From Streptomyces sp. CG4 (lineage in GTDB: Bacteria > Actinomycetota > Actinomycetes > Streptomycetales > Streptomycetaceae): a DNA stretch of 64,000 nucleotides. The notes beneath the pieces are model-generated. The model was not told the DNA's origin and did not search any database. It worked only from the letters and a program-made list of their open reading frames with translations. The stretch spans positions 6,448,001-6,512,000 of the forward strand of contig NZ_CP163525.1 of NCBI RefSeq assembly GCF_041080655.1, in the 5' to 3' direction. A program made the translations under genes and the position numbers. Of this stretch, positions 8,217 to 14,343 are shown piece after piece (the stretch's first letter is position 1; every line of letters starts with the position of its first letter).

Positions 8217-8660
8217 GTGACCGCCACCGACCGTTCTCTTGAGCTCATCAACACCGCCGCCCAGGCGGCGGCCGACAAGCTCGCCCACGACGTCATCGCC
8301 TACGACGTCAGCGACGTGCTGTCGATCACGGATGCCTTCCTGCTGGCCTCCGCGCCGAACGACCGCCAGGTCAAGGCCATCGTCGACGAGATCGAGGAGC
8401 GCCTGCTGAAGGAACTCGGCGCCAAGCCGGTGCGCCGTGAGGGAGACCGCGACTCCCGCTGGATTCTGCTCGACTACGTCGACATCGTCGTCCACGTCCA
8501 GCACAGCGAGGAGCGGGTCTTCTACGCCCTGGAGCGGCTGTGGAAGGACTGCCCCGAGCTCGAGCTGCCCGCCGACGCCAAGGCCACCCGCGGCAAGGCG
8601 GAGGAGCACGCCAAGCTGCAGGCCGCCGAGGCCGAGCGGGAGCCGGGCGGGGAGTGGTGA
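8217..8660 (+). CDS. rsfS: Ribosomal silencing factor RsfS
   Basis: RsfS binds ribosomal protein L14 (uL14) on the large subunit and blocks subunit joining in starved cells. The 147-residue product has the DUF143/Iojap fold with the characteristic stretches VIAYDVSDVLSITDAFLLAS and GDRDSRWILLDYVDIVVHVQ. The charged C-terminal tail (KATRGKAEEHAKLQAAEAER) is an actinobacterial extension. I chose the GTG at 8217 with GAAAG upstream; the TTG at 8211 is an alternative. Its stop overlaps the ATG of the following phosphatase, so the pair is translationally coupled. Confidence 0.95.
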   Translation: MTATDRSLELINTAAQAAADKLAHDVIAYDVSDVLSITDAFLLASAPNDRQVKAIVDEIEERLLKELGAKPVRREGDRDSRWILLDYVDIVVHVQHSEERVFYALERLWKDCPELELPADAKATRGKAEEHAKLQAAEAEREPGGEW

Positions 8661-9328
8661 TGAGCTCCACCGGAGAGGTCACCGACCGCAAGGACCGCGG
8701 CCGCCGCGTCATCCTGTGGCGGCACGGCCAGACCGCCTGGAACGTCGAGCGCCGCTTCCAGGGCAGCACGGACGTCGCACTGACCGAGACCGGCATCGGC
8801 CAGGCCCGCCGCGCCGCCCGGCTGCTGGCCTCCCTGAAGCCCCACGCGATCGTCTCCTCGGACCTGCAGCGGGCCTCGGACACGGCCGTCGAGCTGGCCG
8901 CCCTCACCGGCCTCGACGTCACCCGTGACGAGGCCCTGCGCGAGACCTACGCGGGCGTCTGGCAGGGGCTGACGCACGAGGAGATCATCACCCGCTACGG
9001 CGAGCAGTACGCCGCGTGGAAGCGCGGCGAGGCGGTCCGCCGGGGCGGCGGCGAACTGGAGACCGAGGTCGCCGACCGTGCCGCCCCCGTCGTACTGCGG
9101 CACGCCGAGAAGCTGCCCGAGGACGGCACCCTCGTCGTCGTCAGCCACGGCGGCACCATCCGCACCACCATCGGCCGGCTCCTCGGCCTGGAGGCCCGGC
9201 ACTGGGAGAGCCTCGGCGGCCTCTCCAACTGCTGCTGGTCCGTGCTCGGCGAGGGCGCCCGCGGCTGGCGCCTGCTGGAACACAACGCCGGCACCTTGCC
9301 GGAGCCCGTCCTCGGCGACGACGACTGA
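8660..9328 (+). CDS. Histidine phosphatase (phosphoglycerate mutase-like)
   Basis: A 222-residue cytoplasmic member of the histidine phosphatase superfamily. The catalytic motif RHGQTAWN (RHG at residues 21-23), the LSSDLQRASDTA-type region (here IVSSDLQRASDTA), the TYAGVWQG turn and the second histidine in VVVSHGGTIRTT are all present, so the enzyme should be active. Proteins in this slot after rsfS in actinobacteria have been annotated as phosphoglycerate mutase or as glucosyl-3-phosphoglycerate phosphatase; the sequence alone does not fix the substrate. The start overlaps the rsfS stop (TGATG). Confidence 0.9.
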   Translation: MSSTGEVTDRKDRGRRVILWRHGQTAWNVERRFQGSTDVALTETGIGQARRAARLLASLKPHAIVSSDLQRASDTAVELAALTGLDVTRDEALRETYAGVWQGLTHEEIITRYGEQYAAWKRGEAVRRGGGELETEVADRAAPVVLRHAEKLPEDGTLVVVSHGGTIRTTIGRLLGLEARHWESLGGLSNCCWSVLGEGARGWRLLEHNAGTLPEPVLGDDD

Positions 9329-9353
9329 GCCCAGCGCGCCCCCGGACCCCGGA

Positions 9354-9384
9354 TTTCACTTTCTGGCAGGTCACAGGCTAGAGT
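9354..9384 (+). promoter_or_regulatory. Promoter of tRNA-Ala copy 1
   Basis: TTTCAC (9354-9359), a 19-base spacer and TAGAGT (9379-9384) lie 36 bases before the mature tRNA. A small CCCCGCCGAGCGGG hairpin follows in the leader. Confidence 0.5.
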
Positions 9385-9420
9385 TCTTCTTGTTCGCCCC
9401 GCCGAGCGGGAAGAACGCGA

Positions 9421-9493
9421 GGGGCTATAGCTCAGTTGGTAGAGCGCCTGCATGGCATGCAGGAGGTCAGGAGTTCAATTCTCCTTAGCTCCA
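9421..9493 (+). tRNA. tRNA-Ala (anticodon GGC), copy 1
   Basis: A 73-base cloverleaf: acceptor GGGGCTA pairs with TAGCTCC (one G-T pair), the D arm is GCTC...GAGC, the anticodon stem CCTGC/GCAGG holds loop ATGGCAT (anticodon GGC), and the T arm AGGAG/CTCCT encloses the TTCAATT loop. The discriminator is A and the CCA end is not encoded. An identical copy lies at 10829-10901. Confidence 0.98.
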
Positions 9494-9536
9494 CTGATCG
9501 ACACTCCGTTGAGTTGTCGAAGATCGGTGATGAAGG

Positions 9537-9564
9537 TCCCGTCCCCGTCAGGGGGCGGGATTTT
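9537..9564 (+). terminator. Intrinsic terminator after tRNA-Ala copy 1
   Basis: TCCCGTCCCC (9537-9546) pairs with GGGGGCGGGA (9551-9560), with one G-T wobble and a four-base loop, followed by TTTT. Confidence 0.75.
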
Positions 9565-9815
9565 CTGCATTCCAGCGGTGGACGTCCTCCGGGGCGTAGA
9601 TCACGGTCCGGCACTCGGGCATCTCGCCGATGGACAGCGACTGCGAGGTCACCCGGCCTGAGCTTCGCCCCAGCCGCCGCCGCCTTCACGACCGTCAGCT
9701 CGACGCTCACCGGTGCGCTCGCCACGGTGGCCCGACGACGCGGCGGACGTCAGCGGCTTGATGACGAGGTCACCCAGCCAGGTCAGCTGATCGGTGTGCG
9801 TCATTCGGCACACTG
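9548..9815 (-). pseudogene. Possible decayed gene downstream of tRNA-Ala copy 1
   Basis: On the minus strand three short stretches in different frames read like protein. MTHTDQLTWLGDLVIKPL starts near 9802. SVELTVVKAAAAGAKLRPGD follows near 9720. The last is a 34-codon end (GTG 9652 to TGA 9548) containing IGEMPECRTVIYAPEDVHRW. No single frame stays open across the region. I read this as a frameshifted remnant of one gene that I cannot name. The remainder of 9494-10017 holds only the tRNA terminator and the upstream region of the zinc-ribbon gene. Confidence 0.3.
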
Positions 9816-10017
9816 TTCCCGAACCGGCTTGAGTCGCTGGGGGCTTTGCGCTCGTATACCTCTGCGGAGGCGTTCTCGGTGTGCCTGGGCGCTGGCCGGA
9901 ACGGCCGCGACGGGAGCCGTGTCCGGACTGGTACTGAGGCGTCGCTGACCGTATTGCTCCGGCCGTGGCAGAATCAAACGGCCGGAAGGGGGCGTGGCCC
10001 GACGGGAGGGAGTAGCG

Positions 10018-10191
10018 ATGCCTGCGAGCATCCTCGAGGAGGTCGGCCACCTCCTCGGTGCGGCGTTGATACGGGGCACGACCACCCGGCTGAGCTGCCC
10101 TTCCTGCGGTTCCGCGCATGTCGCCCAAGTTCTCGGCGACAACGGTGGAATCTCCTACGTGTGCACGGCCTGCGGCCACAGCTGGAGCTGA
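10018..10191 (+). CDS. Small zinc-ribbon protein (57 aa)
   Basis: The product has two CxxC knuckles, LSCPSCGSAH and YVCTACGHSW, spaced 19-20 residues apart, which is the layout of a zinc ribbon and suggests nucleic-acid or protein binding. The first 20 residues form a hydrophobic amphipathic helix (ILEEVGHLLGAALIRG). The ATG at 10018 has GGGAGGG seven bases upstream. It is followed after three bases by a second cysteine-motif protein, so the pair is one operon. Both lie between two identical tRNA-Ala genes. I do not recognise the family. Confidence 0.7.
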   Translation: MPASILEEVGHLLGAALIRGTTTRLSCPSCGSAHVAQVLGDNGGISYVCTACGHSWS

Positions 10192-10194
10192 TCG

Positions 10195-10428
10195 ATGGGT
10201 GCACACAGGCGAAAGTGCGACTGGTGCGGGAGCGGTACCCCGATCGTCCGTGACATGGAGCCGATCAACCCCGATTACCAGTACTGGTGTGAGGAATGCG
10301 CGCGGGCGCTGATCATAAAGGGCGACCCGATCGAGACGTACCGCGAATTGGAGGGCGAGCCGATCTACGGCCGTCTCCTGGAAGAGCACTGCACACTCAA
10401 GCGGTTCTACTCCTTCGTGACGGCTTGA
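10195..10428 (+). CDS. Small four-cysteine protein (77 aa)
   Basis: The product begins with a basic segment and a first knuckle KCDWCGSG, followed by YWCEECARAL, so four cysteines could bind one zinc ion. The C-terminal half (DPIETYRELEGEPIYGRLLEEH) is a charged amphipathic region ending in CTLKRFYSFVTA. The ATG at 10195 is three bases after the previous stop. Third codon positions are noticeably less G/C-rich than in the neighbours (for example GCGCTGATCATAAAG), a mild hint of transfer or weak expression. Function unknown; it is probably a partner of the preceding zinc ribbon. Confidence 0.65.
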   Translation: MGAHRRKCDWCGSGTPIVRDMEPINPDYQYWCEECARALIIKGDPIETYRELEGEPIYGRLLEEHCTLKRFYSFVTA

Positions 10429-10468
10429 CGCGCGCCGCACCGCCCACGCGCCGCGGCAACGATGTCCA

Positions 10469-10558
10469 AGCGAGTACGAGGAACAGGGCGCCGACTCCCT
10501 CGTAACGGGCCGAGAGCGGCAATTCCACGACTTGCTGGTGCAGTTCGGGCCGCCCGGT
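10469..10558 (+). pseudogene. Short coding remnant before tRNA-Ala copy 2
   Basis: The frame starting at 10469 reads SEYEEQGADSLVTGRERQ and continues with FHDLLVQFGPPG, which looks like the C-terminal part of a real protein but has no start and runs into low-quality R/P/A codons. The rest of 10429-10828 has no gene; it contains the inverted repeat at 10711-10730 and the tRNA promoter region (TAATGT near 10782). Confidence 0.25.
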
Positions 10559-10710
10559 CCCGCTGCCCGTTCAACTCCGCCGGCAGTACGCCGCGCACGC
10601 GCGCCAGAACACACGTACGCACGCGTGCCGCAAACCCGGCTTGACGACCGAGGCCGGCCCCAGCCCCGCGCCCGTCCCGTGCCCGTCCCGCGCGGGTGGT
10701 CAGGCCTGGT

Positions 10711-10730
10711 CACTAAATCCGACATTAGTG
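10711..10730. promoter_or_regulatory. AT-rich inverted repeat, possible operator
   Basis: CACTAA (10711-10716) and TTAGTG (10725-10730) form a perfect 6-8-6 inverted repeat in an otherwise GC-rich stretch about 100 bases before tRNA-Ala copy 2. Confidence 0.3.
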
Positions 10731-10828
10731 GACACGTCGGGATGAACGCGAAACCGATTTGGCGCTGCGTCCGCGGGCCTGTAATGTTTACGACGTCGCC
10801 GGGGGAACCGGGCGAAACAAGAAAACGA

Positions 10829-10901
10829 GGGGCTATAGCTCAGTTGGTAGAGCGCCTGCATGGCATGCAGGAGGTCAGGAGTTCAATTCTCCTTAGCTCC
10901 A
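10829..10901 (+). tRNA. tRNA-Ala (anticodon GGC), copy 2
   Basis: It is identical over all 73 bases to the copy at 9421-9493, including the GGGGCTA acceptor and GGC anticodon. The short leader ACGAGGGG resembles GCGAGGGG of copy 1, so the duplication covers slightly more than the tRNA. CCA is not encoded. Confidence 0.98.
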
Positions 10902-10909
10902 CAGAATTC

Positions 10910-10942
10910 GAAGGCGGATCATCCGAAAGATGGTCCGCCTTC
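10910..10942 (+). terminator. Hairpin terminator after tRNA-Ala copy 2
   Basis: GAAGGCGGATCAT (10910-10922) pairs with ATGGTCCGCCTTC (10930-10942) with one wobble and a seven-base loop. Confidence 0.7.
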
Positions 10943-10970
10943 GGCGTGTTGGGGAAACGCGTGGCTGAAC

Positions 10971-11009
10971 GGAGGGGCGGGTCACCCGGCTCGGGTGACC
11001 CGCCCCTCC
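10971..11009. terminator. Bidirectional terminator hairpin
   Basis: A perfect 18-bp stem (10971-10988 with 10992-11009) around a three-base loop. It lies between tRNA-Ala copy 2 and the 3' end of the minus-strand redox operon, and can stop transcription from both sides. Confidence 0.8.
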
Positions 11010-11025
11010 CGTGTGCTCAGCGTGC

Positions 11026-12636
11026 TCAGCGGCCGAGCGCGCGCCGGCCGCGGCCCTGGGAGACGACCGGCAGATTGCGGGACGGCGCCTGCCCGCGCGT
11101 GTCCTCCTCCAGGCGCAGGGCGAGCGCCGGGCAGCGGCGCACCGCGCGCAACGCCTTCGCCTCCGCGTACCGCGGCACCTGCGCCTGGGCGACGGTCGGG
11201 AAACCGTCGGCGCCGAGTTCGAACACCTCGGGGAGGATGTCGGCGCACAGTCCGTGGCCCCGGCACAGCGTCCAGTCGACGTAGATCTTCTGGCGGCTGG
11301 CGCCGGTCTCCTCGGGCCCTTCGCCGCCCAGGATGCCCGTAGCGGCCCTGCCCCCCTCGAAGAGCGGCAGAACGCCCTCCACGGGCCGTCCGCAGCCGTT
11401 TCCGAGGACATGTGCGGCCAGGTCGTCGGTGAACGCCTTGATGGTCGACTCCAGGAACATCGCCGAGCCGTCCGGATGCGAACACGCGCCGCGCCGCTTC
11501 ACGTTCTTCGCGACCTGCTTCAGCGCCTCCAGGGCGGCCGGTCCGCCGCCGTTGAGGATGTCCTCCATGCCGCGCGCGGCCGCGGGCAGTCCGAGGTAGC
11601 AGGGGCCGCACTGGCCGGCGCTCTCCTCGGCCAGCCACTGCGCCACCCGCAGCGACTCGCCCAGCGGGCAGGTCTCCTGGCTGATCGGCAGGATCGCGCC
11701 CGCGCCCAGCGAACCGCCCACCGCGTCCAGCGAGTTCCGGGAGACGATCGCCTCGTTGACGGTCGCCGCGTCGATCCACTTGCCGTGGTAGCCGCCGGTC
11801 AGCACGCCCTGCGGCACCGGCGGGGCGCCCGCCAGCTGCAGCACGTACCGCAGCGGCACGCCGGTGGGGACCTCGATCACCATCGGGCGGGCGACCGCGC
11901 CGGAGACGGTGAGCATGACGGTGCCCGGCTCGTCGTACAGGCCGGTGTTGCCGTAGCGCTCGGGGCCGATGCGGGCGGCGATGGCCAGCTGCGCGAACGT
12001 CTCCGCGTTCGACAGCAGGGTGGGCGCGCCGCCGACGCCGCTCTGGGAGGCGCTGATCTTGCGGCCGGGCGGGATCGCCGGGCCGCCGTCGATCGAGCGG
12101 ATCAGGGAGGCGGCGGCGCCGGTGACCATGCGCACCGGATTGCGCTGCACCCACGCGCGGAGCGCCGATCTACGGCTGTTGCTCAGCCCGCGTTCGGCGA
12201 GTGCGGCCTCCATGGAGCGCTGCGTGGACTCGCGCGTGACACCGATCACGAGTGTCCGCGCGCCGAGCGCCTCCGCGCACAGCAGCGCGCCGTCCAGGAT
12301 CAGGTGCGGGGCGCGGTTGATCAGCACCGTGTCCTTGCGGCAGGCCGGTTCGTCCTCGCTGCCGTTGACGACGACGACCGGCCGCACCCCGCGCTTGATC
12401 GCCGACTCGGCGACCGAGCGCAGCTTCTTGTGGAACGGGAAGCCCGCGCCGCCGCGGCCCTTGAGATTGATGCGTTCGGCGAGCTGCGCGAGCTGCTCGC
12501 CGCCGAGCGTGTCGAGCGGTCCGTGCACCTTCAGGTGCATGGGCAGGTCGAGTCGTTCCACAAGGTCGAAGCCCGACGTGAGCTGCGGAAGGCCGACCAC
12601 GCGGACTTCGGGTACGTCGGGCAGGGCCTCGTTCAC
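11026..12636 (-). CDS. NuoF-like NADH oxidoreductase fused to a C-terminal ferredoxin
   Basis: A 536-residue soluble redox protein. The N-terminal two-thirds resembles the NADH/FMN-binding subunit of complex I: GRGGAGFPFHKKL is the NADH/FMN loop and VVVNGSEDEPACRKD the FMN region. The NuoF Fe-S motif ESCGxCxPC here reads ESAGQCGPC, so the first cysteine is alanine (A340), while C343, C346 and a later cysteine (C385, GACSHPDGS) remain. After about residue 455 comes a [3Fe-4S]-type ferredoxin (CRGHGLC ... CPALAL). The GTG start overlaps the stop of the upstream heme-protein gene (GTGA), so the two are coupled. I infer electron flow from NADH through flavin and clusters to the membrane partner; the acceptor is unknown. 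It is not part of a nuo operon. Confidence 0.85.
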   Translation of the reverse strand: MNEALPDVPEVRVVGLPQLTSGFDLVERLDLPMHLKVHGPLDTLGGEQLAQLAERINLKGRGGAGFPFHKKLRSVAESAIKRGVRPVVVVNGSEDEPACRKDTVLINRAPHLILDGALLCAEALGARTLVIGVTRESTQRSMEAALAERGLSNSRRSALRAWVQRNPVRMVTGAAASLIRSIDGGPAIPPGRKISASQSGVGGAPTLLSNAETFAQLAIAARIGPERYGNTGLYDEPGTVMLTVSGAVARPMVIEVPTGVPLRYVLQLAGAPPVPQGVLTGGYHGKWIDAATVNEAIVSRNSLDAVGGSLGAGAILPISQETCPLGESLRVAQWLAEESAGQCGPCYLGLPAAARGMEDILNGGGPAALEALKQVAKNVKRRGACSHPDGSAMFLESTIKAFTDDLAAHVLGNGCGRPVEGVLPLFEGGRAATGILGGEGPEETGASRQKIYVDWTLCRGHGLCADILPEVFELGADGFPTVAQAQVPRYAEAKALRAVRRCPALALRLEEDTRGQAPSRNLPVVSQGRGRRALGR

Positions 12637-13907
12637 TTAAAGCCTCCGGACGGCGTGTTCCAAGGTTCGCCCGAACTCGGTGTGTCGTAGGACATGCCGG
12701 GCAGCGTTTCGGTGGCGGAACCGTCGTTGTACGTGTCACTGGCGTTGTACGTGCCATAGAGGCCGTTTGTCTCAGTGTTGTCGTACATGTCACTGCCGCC
12801 GTACCCGTAGGCGTCTGAATTGCCATAGACCGGGATGGTGTGTCCGGTGTCCTGCAGCGGGTCGTAGGCCGACGGCGGGGCCTCGCCGACCGGCGGCGGG
12901 GACGGGATGGGCCAGCTGCCCGCGGCGCCGGAGGGGCCGTCCATGCGCGGGACGGCCTCCGTGGCCTGCAGGTCCAGCGGCAGGTCCATGCGGGCGGTCT
13001 GATCCGGGTACGGCTGCCGGGAGCGGCGCGGCGTGGAGACGGCGCGGTAGGCGGCCGCGAAGCCCGACGCGGGCTCTGCGGCGGGGGCGACGGGGGACTG
13101 GTACAGCGGCGCGGCAGGGGCGGCCGCCGCCCGGGGCTCGGGTCGGCCCTCGAAGCCCGCCGGTGCCGGCTCGGCCACCCGGGAGCGGCTCGCGTCCAGC
13201 TCCTCGAGCCCCGGCCGCTCCGAGCTGCCGAACAGTGCCACCAGCCGGTCGGCGACCTTGCGCTTGACCGGGCGCGGAGCCGCGCGCAGCGCCAGGGCGC
13301 CCATCACGCCGAGCAGGGACAGGCTGTAGAGGATCACGAAGACCGGCTTGGCCGCGCGGCCCGCGTACAGGCCGTGGACCAGCGCCGCGCACCAGGCCGG
13401 GTAGGCCAGCATGTGCATGGCGCGCCAGCGGGCGGCGACGGGGGCCGGGGTGGCGAAATTGCTGCGCAGGGCGCCGGTGATGCCCACGAAGATCATCAGC
13501 AGGCCGGCCAGCGAGCCCAGTCCGATCAGGCCGCCGATTCCGGTGACGCCCAGCGAGAACGGAATGATCGCGGCGATCAGCTGTGTGTGGCCGAGCGCGA
13601 TCTTCGTGGTGATGTGCAGCAGCAGGAACGCGATCGAGGCGACCGCGGTGGTCCGGTGCACCGCCTGGCCGACGATCCGCTGCCGTGTGTTCAGGAAGAT
13701 CCGGTCCTGCGCGAACAGGCCCCAGATCACCGAGCAGCTGAGCGAGACCAGGGACAGCACGCCCGCGCCGAAGTTCAGGAAGTCGCGGAACTGGTTGCCT
13801 CCGACCAGCACGACCACGGGTATGAGCAGCAGGACGACAGCCGACGCCACCCCATAGGCCGAACGGCCCGGTTTGGGGAGGGAGCGGTTACTACGACGAG
13901 GGTTCAT
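12633..13907 (-). CDS. Ferric-reductase-like heme-b membrane protein with long cytoplasmic tail
   Basis: A 424-residue integral membrane protein. About six hydrophobic spans fill residues 20-205. Two helices carry histidine pairs at classic bis-heme spacing: H84 and H98 (HRTTAVASIAFLLLH), and H165 and H178 (HMLAYPAWCAALVH). This is the pattern of the ferric reductase/NADPH-oxidase transmembrane domain, which holds two b hemes. Residues 205-424 are disordered, rich in Pro/Ala and then in Tyr/Asn/Gly/Ser. No flavin domain is attached; that job is presumably done by the downstream NuoF-ferredoxin fusion, which overlaps its stop. The ATG at 13907 has GGAG eight bases upstream. A 14-bp palindrome lies about 60 bases upstream. 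Confidence 0.8.
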   Translation of the reverse strand: MNPRRSNRSLPKPGRSAYGVASAVVLLLIPVVVLVGGNQFRDFLNFGAGVLSLVSLSCSVIWGLFAQDRIFLNTRQRIVGQAVHRTTAVASIAFLLLHITTKIALGHTQLIAAIIPFSLGVTGIGGLIGLGSLAGLLMIFVGITGALRSNFATPAPVAARWRAMHMLAYPAWCAALVHGLYAGRAAKPVFVILYSLSLLGVMGALALRAAPRPVKRKVADRLVALFGSSERPGLEELDASRSRVAEPAPAGFEGRPEPRAAAAPAAPLYQSPVAPAAEPASGFAAAYRAVSTPRRSRQPYPDQTARMDLPLDLQATEAVPRMDGPSGAAGSWPIPSPPPVGEAPPSAYDPLQDTGHTIPVYGNSDAYGYGGSDMYDNTETNGLYGTYNASDTYNDGSATETLPGMSYDTPSSGEPWNTPSGGFK

Positions 13908-13967
13908 GGGGGCAACTCCGAGCAGTTTCGGGAAAGCGGTCCCGCTGCCGAACTCTAAGTGGCGCCA

Positions 13968-13981
13968 ATACTGATCAGTAT
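13968..13981. promoter_or_regulatory. Perfect 14-bp palindrome, candidate operator of the redox operon
   Basis: ATACTGATCAGTAT is a perfect palindrome, AT-rich against the background, 61 bases upstream of the heme-protein start. On the minus strand it overlaps the region where the -35 of a TAGAGT-type -10 (about 13951-13956) would lie. Confidence 0.45.
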
Positions 13982-14165
13982 GGGGTTTGCGTTATTCCGT
14001 CGTTATCAACGGATGATCTGATTGCGGGGTGTCCCTTAGGGGACGGTACGCGAAGAAATTGTTGAGCTTGGTTCAGCTTCCTCCCTGGTTCTGGCATGTC
14101 CACAGGGGATACGGAAGCGCGTCGCGGCTTGCTCAAGGCCGTCGCCGCTCGCTCAGGGCCTGCGG

Positions 14166-14171
14166 TACCCT
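14166..14171 (+). promoter_or_regulatory. -10 element of the leuS leader transcript
   Basis: TACCCT ends six bases before the leader-peptide ATG at 14178, which predicts a leaderless leader peptide with transcription starting at or next to that codon. Confidence 0.5.
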
Positions 14172-14177
14172 AACGCC

Positions 14178-14216
14178 ATGCGTGCCGTACGCCTTCTGCT
14201 TAGCGGGCCGCGCTGA
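14178..14216 (+). CDS. leuS leader peptide (12 aa, three consecutive leucines)
   Basis: ATG 14178 to TGA 14216 encodes MRAVRLLLSGPR. The three leucine codons are CTT-CTG-CTT at 14193-14201; CTT is rare in this genome, which makes the run sensitive to leucyl-tRNA supply. An intrinsic terminator follows 47 bases later and leuS begins after it. GCCGCGC at the end of the peptide (14207-14213) can pair with GCGCGGC (14255-14261) directly before the terminator stem, and CCGACC/GGTCGG (14223-14228, 14244-14249) forms an inner stem. This is the anatomy of a classical attenuator. I recall comparative work predicting attenuators before leuS in some Streptomyces. Confidence 0.7.
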   Translation: MRAVRLLLSGPR

Positions 14217-14262
14217 TCAGTACCGACCCTGGTCGAACCGTGAGGTCGGCATCGGCGCGGCG

Positions 14263-14287
14263 TCCCCTCCTGTGCGAGGGGATTTTT
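14263..14287 (+). terminator. Attenuator terminator upstream of leuS
   Basis: TCCCCTC (14263-14269) pairs perfectly with GAGGGGA (14276-14282) around a six-base loop and is followed by TTTTT. A clean T-tailed terminator inside a 5' leader is unusual in this GC-rich DNA. Confidence 0.75.
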
Positions 14288-14343
14288 CGTTTCTTTGGAT
14301 GTCGCAGCCGCAGGCAGAGACGATCGATGGAGCTTTGAGGATC

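Noticed and set aside
9421..10901. tRNA-Ala pair as att sites of an integrated actinomycete element
   Set aside because: Integration normally duplicates only part of the tRNA 3' end; here full tRNAs with leaders are duplicated and no integrase, excisionase or replication gene is present in the 1.3 kb between.
14029..14343. N-terminal extension of leuS to 14029
   Set aside because: The open frame runs through the leader peptide region and the T-tailed terminator, has no ribosome site, and the LeuRS homology starts after ATG 14344.
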